DNA from: Dipetalonema caudispina
Lineage: Eukaryota; Nematoda; Chromadorea; Rhabditida; Onchocercidae
DNA: 64,000 nt
Direction: 5' to 3'
NCBI GenBank assembly: GCA_013365325.1
Contig: JABVXV010000228.1
Span: 41,588 to 105,587 of the forward strand
The notes beneath the pieces were generated by a model. The model did not search any database. It saw nothing but the letters and a program-made list of their open reading frames with translations, and was not told where the DNA came from. Every line of letters starts with the position of its first letter. The stretch's first letter is position 1. Shown here piece after piece: positions 25,601 through 38,500 of the stretch. The position numbers and the translations under genes were made by a program.

Positions 25601-28600
25601 ATCCAGAAGCTCGTTCACGTTCTACTACGTTCTCGGAAAGAAAAGTGAAAAAAGTGCTGGTAAGTTTTTTGTTAACTATCTCTGCTTACCATTTTTAAAA
25701 ATCGCTACTCGTTATAATACATCTCTGAGATTTGAGAACGTTTCATAAACTTAAAATTTTTACTTCAAGTTCTTTTTTTGAATTTATGAAAATTAGCAGA
25801 AAGTTTCGTTGACAACAGCTGACTCAACGGTACTGAAAGCGCCGGATGACTCAGTGACGCAGGGTGCTGTCCATCTTACGAGCACCAATCTTCTGACTGA
25901 ATCTGATGCAGAAATTGTTGTATGTCTTTTTTGTAAATATTTAATTTAAAAACTAATGTTCTGGAGACTTTGCATTAGTGTAATGATAGCGAAGGAGAGG
26001 GAAAGGGAAGGGAGGATGAGGGAGCAACGGAAAAGTGGGAAGAGATGCATGAGGAAGAAAAGTGTTCAAGGAAAAGGGGAGAATGACGAATTGTACCCGA
26101 AAAGAAGCTTATGTTTGTATACTTTAAAAATCAAAACTATATATTTTTCATGCTTGATAGTTTAGTTGAATCGTTCACCGGAAGAAGCTTCAGTTTCGGA
26201 AACACCGCCACATCTTTCTTGTGTCAGTGAACTTGTATCGAGTACAGTATCTCTTAGCGGTGTTACTACGGAAGTTAGCATTTTAACGTGATTAATTTTT
26301 CGTTTTGTAAGGTTTATTGTTTCCTTCATGTCACATACCACTGTATTGGCAAGAAACTGTATACTGTTGAAGAAAAACCAAATTTTAGCATTATAGGAAA
26401 AGCCATCTGAAGGAAATTCAAATTCGAAACGACGTAGAACAATGTCGGACAATCGTTCAGCCGTTGCAGATCTTTCGGAGAATTCATCAAAGGCACCATT
26501 TATCGTTTCTGTAAGAACAGTTCCTGAAAGTGGTATGCATAAAGTTGCTTTTCTTTGCATTTCAATTCCGTAACGCATCGTGTTCGTAAGAAGGATCTTT
26601 AAAATTTAATCGTCGCATTGGTAAATTGATCAGTTAAATTACTGGAGATAAATAAATAGTCGTATGCTGCTGTGCACTACATATTTTGTAGCAGCTGACA
26701 GCATCGCAACAGAAGTCGAAGCTGGCCTTGTGTCGCTTGTGGGTGGAGTATCTAAAACTAGACAAATTGATGCTGGAAAAACGACGAAGCCTGAGAACGA
26801 CAGACAGTCATCTTATGAAGCAACAGGTTATGTTTGCTTAAGCAAACGGAAAAGATGTCACCGTACCATAGGATTTTCTGAAGAAATATGCGGTAGAAGA
26901 TACTTTATTTAATTATTGTTATTTTGTAGATGGAAATGATAACAAGCCGACAGTTTTGGAAATAGCAAAAGTTGCGGTAGAGAAAGAACAGCATCCGGTT
27001 GGTCTTTGAACAATTGAAATAATTTTCTCTGATATCTGTATTTTTGTTACTGTTCCTATATGAAAGTGCAGCAAAACGTAAGATTTTGAACTTATTGAAT
27101 ATCCAATTCGGTGAAAAATATTAAGAATTTTGGTTCATTTCTTTTATCGTTCTCAAAACTATTTCGAACGGCAATAAATGCTGTACCCTGTACATTTGAA
27201 GGAGGCTAACATTAGTTGCATGTAGCTGTGACTATAAATCCTGTGACATAGTGTAACATTGGTTCCGGCATTAGCTAATTATAAGCTTAATAGTGGTTTT
27301 CGACAAAAAAAGTGGTATAGCCCAAGTTTTTTTGAAAATATCGGTATTTTCTCTTGCAGGATGGAAGTGAAAGGCAAGCAGAATTGGTGATTCTAACAAA
27401 AAGTAATGAGATGGATTTAAAAGAAGATGTTGACAGCAAGCAGAAAGGAATTACTGTAATGCAACAGATTTGTAAGTTTGTATTTTTTTTTTTTTTAGAT
27501 GCAGTTATAATAGGAAAACACTATTTATTACTATTTTGTTCTGCGTTCAAAATTCTGTTAAGCTGATGTGCTCATATTTGGATGTAAAATGATGTAGGGA
27601 AGTACGCCGTTTTGCTTTGTTTCAGTACCTGCTGGAGATCCAATTCAAAGAATAACTTCATCATGTAAAGAAATCTCGTTGGAATTAGAAGCCACAGCAG
27701 AGGACACAGTTTCGAAAGAATGTGATGATGAAGGTGAGATGTTATGATTTACAGCTAAAAAGGTTACCTCACATCATATTGACCTTTGTGATCCAGATGC
27801 GAATCATTCCAGTGAACTGTTTAATGATGTAAAATAATAATAGTCTTCTTTTTTTTTTTTTTTTTGTTTCTCCGTTCTTTATGTTTAGAAGTGTATAGTT
27901 ATTCCAAATTTTGATTCTTTTTAACTTTCCGAATTAACATTTCGGTGCACCACTTGTGCATCTTGTGAACATTGTTTTTCTTTACAAATTCCGGAGCTTG
28001 TTTTGATAATTTGAGAATTCGGCCATAAAACTTAACCAAGTTACGAACTAATGAAGTCAGTTCGGCGGGGAAGTTAAGTGTTCTTTGATAATATAATCTG
28101 AAAAATAATGCTCGTATAATTTTTAGTTTGGCATCCGCCAATGTCTTTGGGACTTAAACAGCGGGGTCGTGGAATGAAAAAGAAGAAAGTTGGTAGAAAT
28201 GCATCAAATACATTGGCCGAACGTAAAGGCATAGGGAAAGGAGGATCCAAACAAATAAATAGTGAAGAGCGAAGTAAAGAAAGTGAGGAATGTTCATCGA
28301 GCGATGATGAAAGTGTGTTTTACCTAATTGCTTTTGACCAATTTTTCGTAAAAACTTAAAGTGAACAAAAAGTTTTACTTTGGGATGAATGATGCAAGAC
28401 TGTATCCGTCACTCTGCATTTGAAATGGTCTTTTAAATTCATATAGATGGAGTTGTTTGCATTTTGTATTTAATGTTTACTACAATTTTATGGTTTTTTT
28501 TTTTTTTTTTTTTTTTTGTAGGTTTGCCAAACGTAAGGGATAGTTGGCATGCTTTGAAAGTACGTATGCAACAAAAAGTGGAATTAGAAGGAGCTATGGC

Positions 28601-29367
28601 ATATGCCGAGAAAGAACTAAATTTGGATCCTATTGGTATATTTGAATTTTTTGTTAATGGGAATGTTTATACTTGTATTCGTTTCGGCATTTCTAATGAA
28701 ATATATTGATGGAATCAGTGCTATAGGGGTGGAATAACTGTTCATTCCGAAAGTTTAACTTATCTCCAGAAACGTAGAATGCAGAATCTGAAATTCAAAT
28801 AATCCATATAGACGCTGTTGGCTTTATTACAGACGAAGATTTAACTGGGGAAGCGCTAATAAACAGTTATCAAGAGCGTATGCAGGAGCTCAGAGATATA
28901 TATCATAGTATACGCGCAGATCAGGCACGTCTAGATCGTCGTTGGCGGAAAACACTTGAAAAAAGAAGTAATGCATTGGTTTTTTGTTTCATCATAGTTC
29001 TGAGGATAGCAGAAGGGACAGCAACATTCCGAAGCATCTTATAGATAATGAGGCTTTTTTAGTTTCTTTTTATGCCAGTTCCTAATCCCAAAAACGGATT
29101 TTCCAAAAGCAAGCTATCCAGCATTCAAAGGTTGCTTTAATTGAAGAACTTCGCTAGAGGCACAATGAGAAAAGCTATTGCAAAAAACATGTAAAAGAGT
29201 TTTTTGGGTACTTTTTTACAATTTCTTTTCTTACAACTGCACTTTTTGTTTTATCTTTCACTATATTATTTTTATCATAATTTTTTTTTCAAGAACAACG
29301 CGACAAGGAACATAGAAAAAAAGACGAACCGTTCGTACAGTCACCTGTAGGTGATAACGCTGTATAA
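16699..29367 (+). CDS. ARID4: ARID4/RBBP1-type chromatin regulator (Tudor, RBB1NT, ARID, chromo-barrel)
   Basis: Orthologue of ARID4A/B, nuclear adaptors that link SIN3-HDAC to chromatin. Domains in order: first Tudor (16699-16806 and next exon; LSVGTEVSAKFKGAFCEAKVK), second Tudor-like (17445-17607; FNDGDERQLRRTQVCIKG), a long Ser/Asp-rich exon (19504-20392), RBB1NT region (20574-20740 and the exon near 21143-21252), Ser/Glu-rich segment, ARID (about 21957-22265; INRAPILGGKDIDMFRLYNV, NQWKLILRKM, VKNAYSRYLDHF), then after charged linkers the chromo-barrel (about 24350-24835; MGQNVKAYHHGQWYDARV, VHYLGWNSRYDEWV). The C-terminal exons (28522-28636, about 28834-28970, 29295-29367) are coiled-coil-like. 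The first Met exon is not resolved, and several linker exons between 22.4 and 28.4 kb are short and only approximately bounded. I estimate 1,000-1,300 residues. The domain order matches the vertebrate proteins closely. Confidence 0.92.
17608..19503 (+). other. Large ARID4 intron
   Basis: The flanking exons join in phase: the donor after GKQK plus AG and the acceptor TAG at 19501-19503 restore an Arg codon. Open frames inside it are low-complexity and lack splice context. No nested gene is supported. Confidence 0.5.
20058..20256 (+). repeat. Coding GAT/GAC microsatellite encoding an acidic tract
   Basis: Within the long ARID4 exon an imperfect GAT repeat encodes Asp/Asn-rich sequence (for example DDDDDGDDDNDDGDNNDGDD). 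A smaller version lies near 19825-19865. Such tracts are length-variable by slippage. An acidic low-complexity segment fits a disordered linker between the Tudor and RBB1NT domains. Confidence 0.8.
21761..21820 (+). repeat. 30-bp tandem duplication carrying two micro-exon-like units in an ARID4 intron
   Basis: Copies 21761-21790 and 21791-21820 differ at two positions. Each holds an acceptor-like TTTCCAG, 15 bases (21768-21782 and 21798-21812), then a donor-like GTAAGAG. The host intron is phase 1 (exon ends 21693, next starts 21957). Inclusion of either 15-base unit would read Glu then TAA stop, so it would behave as a poison exon. Whether either unit is spliced is unknown. Confidence 0.6.
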
Positions 29368-29629
29368 TAAAATAATTGTTACGCAGTTTTGATGGTTTTA
29401 TTTTTATTTTTTTTTTTTTTTGTGAATATTGTGTCAGTTTGCTTTTGCATTGATTTTGTACATGTAATCACTGTATAGTTATATTTGCGGGTTTTTAAGT
29501 TTTTTAACTTGTTTATTCTTTTTTCATTGTTTTGGGTAGAAATAACCAGGTAGGCATCAATGGCGAAGAATTGTGGGCATAAAATGCATTGAAAACAAAC
29601 AATGATTTTTGAGAGTTTCTACTTATAAT
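29368..29629. other. Short convergent 3' spacer
   Basis: This 262-base gap lies between the ARID4 stop (+) and the stop of the 297-residue gene (-). AATAAA overlaps the ARID4 stop region (near 29367). Nothing else is seen. Confidence 0.5.
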
Positions 29630-31231
29630 CTACGGTATTTGCAGTATGGCACTAATTAATTGCTGGTTCCCATCAGTAAACAACCAGTAAAAACGGTTAA
29701 TGAATTCAAGAATCATAACGTTTTCGGCTTTTTTGTCCTTCAGGACATTTTTGCAAAAGCAAGGACGATTGATTTCTATTGTCTTAGCCTTCTCGCTTCT
29801 TATAAGATCGGTGCAAATGGCTGCTTTTGCTTCGGATAACTGAAATAGAAAAATGCGAGAGGGTTGAGACTTCAGGAAATAAGTAGACTCGGGAAGGTTT
29901 TATTTTCTAGAACATGAAGAGATTAATAATAGGAGATACCTTCTCTTTATTACAAAGACCTTGAAGTTCTGCTTTCATCATTTTCAAGTCATGAGAATCG
30001 AAACATCTAGCCTTGGACGGCATTGAGTTTTCCAAAATGCAAACAGCGCGGCATAACGATCCAATCCGAAGATTTACACAAGAATCCTGAAATTAGTGTT
30101 GTTTGTACTAATTCAGAATCACTCTCAACTCATTATTAACCATCTTGTCCCATTTACAAACTATAAAACAAGTGAAAAAAGGTTACTGGAGCAATTTTCG
30201 AAATTGAAACCCAGAATTCCGGCAAATCGACACTGGCACATAACAAAATTGCGTTCCGTAAATAATCATTGGTACTAGTTCCAGTTGCTAAATACACCTG
30301 AAACATCACTGTCACGATATTCTTTTTTGCCGTTTCTAATATTAAAATTGCATGGCTTTCCAAATCGTAGTTTCAAATTGAAGAAAAAAATAGAAGAACA
30401 ATAATAAGGAACATACTTCCAAACTTCCTGCCCAATACTGTAACTGTTCATCATATGTTGATACCAGTGCATGTAATTTTTGAAGCAATAAGAACAATTG
30501 AGGGCCATTTATTGGAGCGATCTAGAATCATTCTACTATTTTAGTAAGCGCTATAAATGCAATAAAAAGATGTAAGATTCATAAAGCGAACCAGAGAAAC
30601 TTACTTTTAAACCGCATCGGATAACAGAATCGATTAAGGAAAAAATGAAGTTGCTACTATCATTTTTTGTTTCATTTTCCAATAAAGAGAGATAAATCTG
30701 AAAAGATGATGTTCCTGAGTGCTAATTTCCTGACTTACGCAATACTGTAAATTGGGAAAAGATCAAGTGATAAATGTATTAAGGAAACAAGCAGTTTTAT
30801 CATTTTGTGTTGTTTGTGTAGTTACAAAAATGCTACGGATACATACGAACATATTTTCTGCAACTTGTTTACATAATTTGATATTCAATAAGATAACACA
30901 CATCCATTGCGGTGATGTAATCGCCCTGAAGATAAGCGAAGGCAGCTCGATTCTGGACAATTTCGCGAGTACTGTTACCAGCGCTATTCTTAAAGCAATG
31001 GAATTAAAAGAGCTGAATCTACGACGACAAAACAAAATGAAATGAAAAGGAAAAATGAAGGATATAGGATACGAGAAACTTGGAACTAACTAAATTATCA
31101 TCAAGGAACCATCTAGGTGATCGATCCAAAGGCACATACACATAGGGATCAGTATAATTTAAATGCGAACGGCTATCAACATTACAATCATCCGAGTCAA
31201 TAACAAAGTCGGCAAACAATTCGAGAACCAT
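29630..31231 (-). CDS. 297-residue helical-repeat-like protein, possibly C8orf76-related
   Basis: A complete seven-exon model joins in phase 0 throughout: 31091-31231, 30902-30988, 30605-30697, 30417-30521, 30187-30297, 29940-30086 and 29630-29839. The start (MVLELFADFVID) was chosen because the only upstream acceptor, TTTTTTAG at 31283-31290, would be the trans-splice site of a second operon gene behind COA4. The sequence PRWFLDDN followed by VQNRAAFAYLQGDYITAMD looks like the first TPR-type helix pair, with more helices after it. The order PxWF, then an A-x-LxGDY repeat, recalls the vertebrate C8orf76 family; the likeness is weak and from memory. There is no signal peptide, membrane segment or catalytic motif. 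The C-terminus is Cys/Lys-rich (INRPCFCKNVLKDKK). Confidence 0.75.
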
Positions 31232-31417
31232 TGCTTCTTTTAATAAAAACAAATATTTCCGAAAAATAATCAATTTCAAACTCTAAAAAATTGAAAGTTT
31301 AATTACTGCAAATATGAAGAAAACCAGAATATTTTAGATGTGATGGTAATCGAAACACTTAAAATGAGAAGTGAGTTGAAATAAAATAATTATCAAAATA
31401 CTAACATTACTGACTGT
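31232..31417 (-). promoter_or_regulatory. Intercistronic region of a putative two-gene operon
   Basis: A spacer of 186 bases lies between the COA4 stop and the next start, both on the minus strand. A strong TTTTTTAG acceptor (31283-31290) has no in-phase upstream exon and sits 52 bases before the downstream ATG. This is the usual arrangement of a nematode operon in which the downstream mRNA gets a spliced leader. Confidence 0.5.
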
Positions 31418-31920
31418 TTAATTTGACGCTTCCTCAGAAGGCTCCAATTTATCTTTCATATAGTTCTGCATGCAATTTCTAAATTTCTGCAACTGCAAAA
31501 TAAGGCATTAGTTAGTTTTTTTTTTTCTCGACTGACGTTCACATGTAACAGCTAAGTGACATTGATGTGAAGTGTAAAATTGGTATCAGTATGTTAGTTG
31601 ACATGTAGTAAACATCAACTAATTGGAATTGATTAATTTGCTAACGAAATAATTACCTTTAACAAATGATGGTTATCATTAATTTCCAACAACTAAGTAC
31701 CATTAACAGACAATAATTACTAATAATAACAAGTACCACTGATGTTTAACGAATTGTTTAAGTAATATTTAAAATAATTATCTTTTAAAGTTAGCATATA
31801 ACTACTAATTCATATTACAATGCGAGTTGTTAGAAGATGTTAAGCGACGTTAATGTATAAATGAGTTGAAAAAGAAACGTGTAGCGAAATTGCAATATTT
31901 GAAACAAAATATCAAATTAT

Positions 31921-31951
<31 letters not shown>

Positions 31952-32140
31952 CGAAACCGCACCTTGCACTGATAATAATGACAAAAAAAAAAAGGAAGCT
32001 ACTACCTCTTCTTGGCATTCTCGCCAATCTTTTGTTTGATCCATACAATCAGCACATGCTAGATGCTCATTCCAACATCCAGTTTTCCGAATTGCACGTT
32101 CAAAAAAATCGTATTCCTCTTCCGGTTGTTCTTTCTCCAT
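31418..32140 (-). CDS. COA4: COA4-like twin-CX9C mitochondrial protein
   Basis: Two exons, 32006-32140 and 31418-31492, encode 69 residues. The ATG at 32140 is preferred; only a TTG lies further upstream in frame. The protein contains two CX9C motifs: CWNEHLACADC at residues 22-32 and CQEELQKFRNC spanning the splice site, with DWRECQ between. This matches COA4 (CHCHD8), an intermembrane-space factor needed for cytochrome c oxidase assembly and imported by the MIA40 disulfide relay. The second motif has exactly nine spacer residues only when the acceptor TTTTGCAG ending at 31493 is used, which confirms that splice. Human COA4 is 87 residues, so this is a short version. It is probably the first gene of an operon with the 297-residue gene. 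Confidence 0.88.
31923..31951. repeat. Poly-A tract (29 bases) in the COA4 intron
   Basis: On the gene's own strand this is a 29-base T run inside the only COA4 intron (31493-32005), a few dozen bases after the donor. Confidence 0.9.
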
Positions 32141-32563
32141 ACAAGTCCCCAAAAATTATCAAACCACTTGTTAGCCGGAAATTGATTTGCATAGTGGGTA
32201 TTGCATTAATTGTTAGAAAAGGTATGATTAGAAACTGTTAAGGACGCGCTATGATTCTTTGTTGTTGCTTCCGGTTCAAACATTGTGACATCCGGTATGA
32301 TATTGTGCATGTAGCATCCGGTATGATATGATGCTATATGCATAATATTGTTGCAGTAAATTTCATTAAGGCCATGAATTTTTCAAATACAATATTGAGG
32401 AAAAATTAGATTTCATGACAATGTTTAGAAGTAAAGCAACAAATTGTAAATTATTTTCTTCGGATATAATATCTAAAATTAGAGCATAAACATTTCGTAT
32501 CATTTTCATATTTTATACCTTTAAGTACTTACTCATTTTACTATCCGTAAATTCATTTTAGTG
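32141..32563. promoter_or_regulatory. Divergent promoter region COA4 / PHF10
   Basis: A 423-base gap separates the start codons of two head-to-head genes and should carry both promoters. An acceptor-like CATTTTAG ends 3 bases before the PHF10 ATG, suggesting trans-splicing of that mRNA. A short direct repeat (CATCCGGTATGATAT) occurs at 32289-32303 and 32316-32330. Confidence 0.45.
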
Positions 32564-35500
32564 ATGGATATTGTGCTAGGTGGAGATGAATCATCAAGTT
32601 CGAAGTTGAGTGAAGCACCAACATCGGTACTTACATTGACTACAGCTGTTGATGAAGTTAGTAATGAATCAACAAAATCATCCTTACCAATTCCAGATGC
32701 TGAGTCAGTTCCTGTCGAAGAAACACCAAAAATCGGTAATTTCAGTTATTCATTTTTAATTAACTTTCAACTCATTAATGGATTTTACTATTCAGGCCTA
32801 GCATCAACATTTTTTGAGAAATAATTTTGATGCCTACTGCTTCTTTAGTGATTTCTTGCTAAAGCTGTTATGGGTGGCCAACGTGTATTTTGCAAAGTTT
32901 TCAGTAAATTGTTCAAATACTTTTATTTAATTGCGAAATGGAAATGTTCGTTAACTCATGCCTTATATCTTCACTCATTCAACTTATTGTGATTTCTTTG
33001 CTGTCATATCTTGTTATAATAAATATGTTATAGGTATCAAAGAAGCTCGAATGGTCAAGAGTTCGTCAACACGTGTCATTACAGCGGATACAACACATAT
33101 GCATATTGAACCGAGTCATATTATCGAGTATGAATGGCCGCCAAAGTCAGGGGAACGTTATTTTATCCAAGTGAGCTCTGATTTCACGTCATGTTAAATG
33201 ATATTGCTACTTGCTACATGAATTTGCCAGAGTGCTTTTCATTAACAATTTTTTTTTCTTAAGTTCTTCATTTTATGTACTGTTAATTTCATGTAAATTT
33301 GCGTTTCGCTTTTATGGTTTCCTCCATCAAATGATTTTGTGCTATATTACTATTTCTTGCCAAAATCAACCGCAGTGCTTTTCGTTTGATTTTGTATTTC
33401 CTACGACACTTTACATAATATAGTCGTTCTATGGAATTCCGTTAGACTCTTTTTACATTTCTTTGCTATTCTAAAAATTTGGTTGTTTTTCTTGTAGAAA
33501 TAACGTATGCACGAACTATATCGCTTGCTATACCAGTCACTTTTTTTTTCAACCTTTATGTCTTGCTTTCGTTTTCACCACGATAGGCTTATAACTAGAT
33601 GAACACCTGATGGCAAAAATCAGAAACTATGGCCATAGTTTTACTTACCATTAATCAGATGTTTCAGCATGCGTCTGTTCTGTTCTTTTTCAACTTATAG
33701 ATCACCATTATGATTAATTTATCATAATGGTATAAGTTGCTTATTTTACTTTTCATTTGATTGTGAATGTGTCATTGCTCCGCGATCTTTTATGCTGCAT
33801 GCAGTATCTGTCGAAATATCACGCGTTGTAAGCAACTATATTTCAATTACTAACAGCTTAGTGTAGCATAGTATTTCCTATAGGAGCAAATTGCGGAACT
33901 TCTGGATGTGAAATCATTCAAAAGAAAGTATCCTGAATTGAGCCGCCATACCATTGAAATCAACGAGAGGGAGTATTTGCTGGCTAATTATAAGCTTGCT
34001 ACAGCCATAAATGAGCATCGTAAGTTTAAATCGAGTATTCTCTTTTTTAAAATGCTTTTGGTTTTATTGTTCTTATGATATTTATATCCTTTTCTCCTGT
34101 ACTGACTGGGAAAAAATTTGAAGTGAACGCTTTGTAAAATCGATGTAGTAATTGTTATTAAGATTATTAAAGAGTCGTCCAGTTACTGACACTTTGCAAG
34201 CAAATGCTGACTTCTCGATTATGTAGGATTTTCGATAGGTTGTTGTTCAAACCTAGATGATATTTATAATGAATATATTTCATATTTTCAGAAATGCATG
34301 GTCTAACAGCCTTAAGGGCAATTGAGATTCACGAATTGATGGCTTCAGATTATCCAGCTATCTATTCAGTAAGCCATGCATAAATTTTATTTTTGTTAAA
34401 AAAAGATATTTGGAGCATAATCAATCTTCAGTAACATGTTCTGTGTTTTGATTGTCGTAAATTTTTCACTTCTCTAGGAGTACCAGAGAGCGGCAGCCGA
34501 TAAAGTGAAATTGCAAATGGCAGAAGAACAAAAGCGGTTGGATGCGGTATGTTCGATTGTTATATTAATTAGATATTTAGAGAAGGAAGAATTTTTTATT
34601 TTGAATAGGATTAATGCATTTTTTTAGATAAAGCTGGATACAAAAAAGATGGATGAGCTGAGGAAGAGCGCTATAAGGAGCGCTTTTGAATTTAATTCTG
34701 AAATGAATACAATTAAACGAACCGAACGACGTTATTTTTGGGATTTGCAAACATCGGTATATATATATCTTATTACTGAATTTTATAGAATTGGAAGTTG
34801 AATTGTCATTCTGTGCGAAAATAAAAAATACTTCTATTTTTCTTCCTAGATCATTCAATCATCAAAAAACCGATGGAAACGGATGCCTCCAGAATATACA
34901 CGGCCAGGACCCTATCCTGCTGCGCTTATTCATGGGCAATATCAGCATTTTTACAAAAAGTACATGTTTTGATTTTTCAACGTCACTACCGTCTTGATGA
35001 GTCCGTAATTTTTGTTCATCATGTTAATTATTGCCTTTGAATTTCAATGAGCTGAATTTTATTTATTTCTTATTGTAAATTTAAGGTTTACTTCAAAAGA
35101 GTTGCGTCGACTGCCGTTGTCTACGGTAGTGGATTATGATTACCTTTTGCCTCCTAAACGACCTGTTTCACCGCTACCTGTGATTGTTCATGAGGAAGAG
35201 GTAACAGCGACAACAAATCTTGACAGTAGTGATTCTGGACAGCATGATAACCAGCTCGAACTACCACCTCCAGTTTTATTACCCTCCAATTATAATGATG
35301 ATATCAAAACGAAGCTGGATAAAGTGGATTCTCAGGTTAGTGTTTTATTATTTGAGGTTCTGATGCATTTCCATTGTCCATTTACAAATTTTTTTAAAGG
35401 GTAATAGTTAATAAGAAGGTGATATCTGTGATCATTTCTTATCTATATATCTGCTATTCCCTTTGTTTCTTCAAAAGTTAGTTGACGTATTCTCTTCCTT

Positions 35501-38500
35501 CTCTTTCGCATTACCTTAATATCATTCAGGATTTCTCATCCAGTCATCTGATGTAAACTTTTCATCAATTTGTTGATATCTTCAGATGTACTGGTCGGAG
35601 GAATCCACTCGTTTTGTCATCGACAATTGAAGTAATCGGAAATCTTTGTTTTCAGAACTTAAGTTTTAAATTTTCATGCAGTAGAACTTTGTTCTTTATT
35701 TGAAGCTTTCGCGTTAACGAATAACTTCGTATGAAGTGATCATTTGGACCTTTTGCATCACAATTGATGCTTGAAAGATTTAGATTGGAGTCATTATTGG
35801 AGAAATCCGGAATATTGGGCGTTTCAAATGATATTTTTTAGAATCACTATTGAGAAAACGTTGTAGTATATCTTTTGGATTTACCAGTTTCGTTTTTCTA
35901 GTTGCTGCTTTTGCATAGTTTCTCTTTTGTATATTGTAAAATTATGTTCCTTGATTATTGCAAGGTGAACTTCAGGAGTCTCTCTGGGTCATGGATTGCG
36001 ATTCAGGGAGGTCTCGAAAGATTTGCATGACTGGACTTTCCATTTTCGTGGAAATTCATTCCTTGGTTAATTTTTGGTTGGATCCTTAATGTTTTGGTTT
36101 TATTCCTTTATTCCTTAGAGTTAGGCCTTTGGGACCAGTCAGTCTATCTTACTTTGACTTTCTTGGTTTCGGAATTTAGGAAGCACGTCTCCGAAATGCA
36201 AAGAAAGGGTTTTCCAATACCTTGGAAAAATGATGAGTACATGCTTCTAAGATTTCGTCATTTTTATAATCTTTTTATTTGTCTGCATAATTGATAGTAA
36301 TCTCTTATTCTTTATAGCATCTTTCCGCTTTTTTCAAAAAAGTACAACTAGTTGATCAAAGTCTTTATGAGATTGAGTGATGACAAGTATGTTTTCTGTT
36401 AATCAAAAATTCTCAATGGTAAAAAGCAGTCGAGGGTTTAATCGAAAATGTATGATAGGAATCCTCAAAGAATTGTACTTAATTCTCGATGTTTCAGTAA
36501 TATTGTTGTGATGCACTGAGGATCAACTACTTTGGCTTATTTAATATCTCTTTTGTATTTTTTATTTTTCTTATCATTTCTACGCGTCTTTCTTCGACTA
36601 TTTTTTACTGAACGTTGCCTTGTTTGTTATGTATTTGAATTCTCATCTTTTGCCACATATGCGGTATTTATATATGACTTTTTAGGATTGTTATTACTCT
36701 GCAAAATTTCTGTTTGATACTTCATAAATGATAGTATGTCGAAAGAAAAACGTATTTTAAGTATAGTATTTTATTTAACGATTATTCTGATCTCCAAGCC
36801 TACTGGTTGCGTCTCTTGCAGGTGCATTGCTGTTGCAGTATTTTGGAAATTTTTTGCCTTTGTAATACATGATTTTTTTTCTGAATTGCTGTTATTGTAA
36901 TTGCATTTTCAGTTTTCAAAGAACTGTAGATATATGGCGTAGTGAATATGAATACTAAATAATATATTTTGGTGATTTAAGAATATTTTATTTTTATAGT
37001 GATTTAAATCTAGTAAATTTCTATCATTTTTAAAATATAGTTTAGTAGTTTATCTTTTTTTAGACATTTATGAAAATTACATATTTCAAAAAAAATTACA
37101 TATAGGGTAAAAGCAAAACGAAGAACAAGATTTGATATATAATGTGTTGATTCTCCAAAATTATTCTTACATTTACTTTTTCCAGTTACTTATTTATTCA
37201 ACAATTTATAATGAGGAGGACAAAAAGCTACACAGTTGATTGTTGATTATATTAGTCAGACTGCTTTCTCGTCATGCTTTTTACATTTCATCAGTTCTTT
37301 CGTTTTTTGCCATCTTTTTTTGAAAAGATCATTGATTTCACCAAGTCATAGGATGTAGTTCGTTGTGAGAATTATTGTAGTTGAGAAGAAAGAAGGAGGA
37401 AAGAGGAAAAAAGAATATTGCTGTTACTGGGTAAGTGATGGAAATAAATTTATTTTCATAATTTTGTTTGAGAGAAGGGAGGTATATGTGAAAGTGATGG
37501 GAAATATCAAGGGAACATAAATTTTTTCCTTCAAAGCAACGATTTGAAATTTCATCAATCGTTTTTTCTCCTCACCAGTTTTTCCTACCTTGCGTTGTTG
37601 TTGGGATCGGTAAGCTCTTCGATTATTTTTTCTCCAGATTGATGGAATATATCACTTAACTGCAGAAACTTTTCATTTTATTCTTAAATTTAATTGGAAA
37701 TAAGGTGGAACAGGGTTTATTTGAAAAGGGATGATTTGTCAATGACTAACCATTAAGTAGATTTAATTTAAGATATTAAACTGAGGAAGAAAGTGATAGA
37801 ATTCGACATGAATGTCTGATGAAACACAAAAAAACAATTTCGACACTGTATTCTAATTACAGGACTTAACTAAGCGACAGCAACAACAGTGTTCGATATG
37901 CGGTGAAAATGAGGAGCGTCAAATGCTATCCTGTTCGAACTGTAATAATTTAGTACATCCGGACTGTGCTGGTTTACCGGAACATGTCGTTAAGGTTGCA
38001 CTAAACTACAGATGGAATTGCATTGAATGCAAGAAATGTACGGTATGCGAAAAACCGGATAATGAGGTAAAATATGTTATACTGTTGACTATTGCTATTG
38101 CGCGCTTTAGTGAACTTAAAAAAAAACTGAAAAAGGAAGTAGGGGGAAGAATAATAAGATGAAAAGATTTTGATATAAAGTGAGTTATGGTATATGGAAA
38201 TATTTTGAACTCAAGGTTTAGAAAAAATATTATTTTAGGACAAAAAATCGGAAATATTATTAGAAAAATTAATATGAAATGTTCTGGTTGTTTGGCAAAA
38301 TTTTTTCAAATCTCTAAAGAGTCCTTTCATATCACCTTTCGATTCATTATTTCTTTTTTTATTTGCTAGTTGTAAATGAAGCAGGAATTGTCTGTTTATT
38401 ATGGGAATGTTGTTTAGTGAAATCCTAAGATTCTTTAGTCTATCTACATTAATCCGCTATTCACCTTTTTTTAAGTTTAATTATAATTTGTAGACTTCGA

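Noticed and set aside
32141..32152. COA4 start four codons upstream at a TTG
   Set aside because: Nematode nuclear genes use ATG; the ATG at 32138-32140 fits the family length and is 21 residues before the first cysteine.
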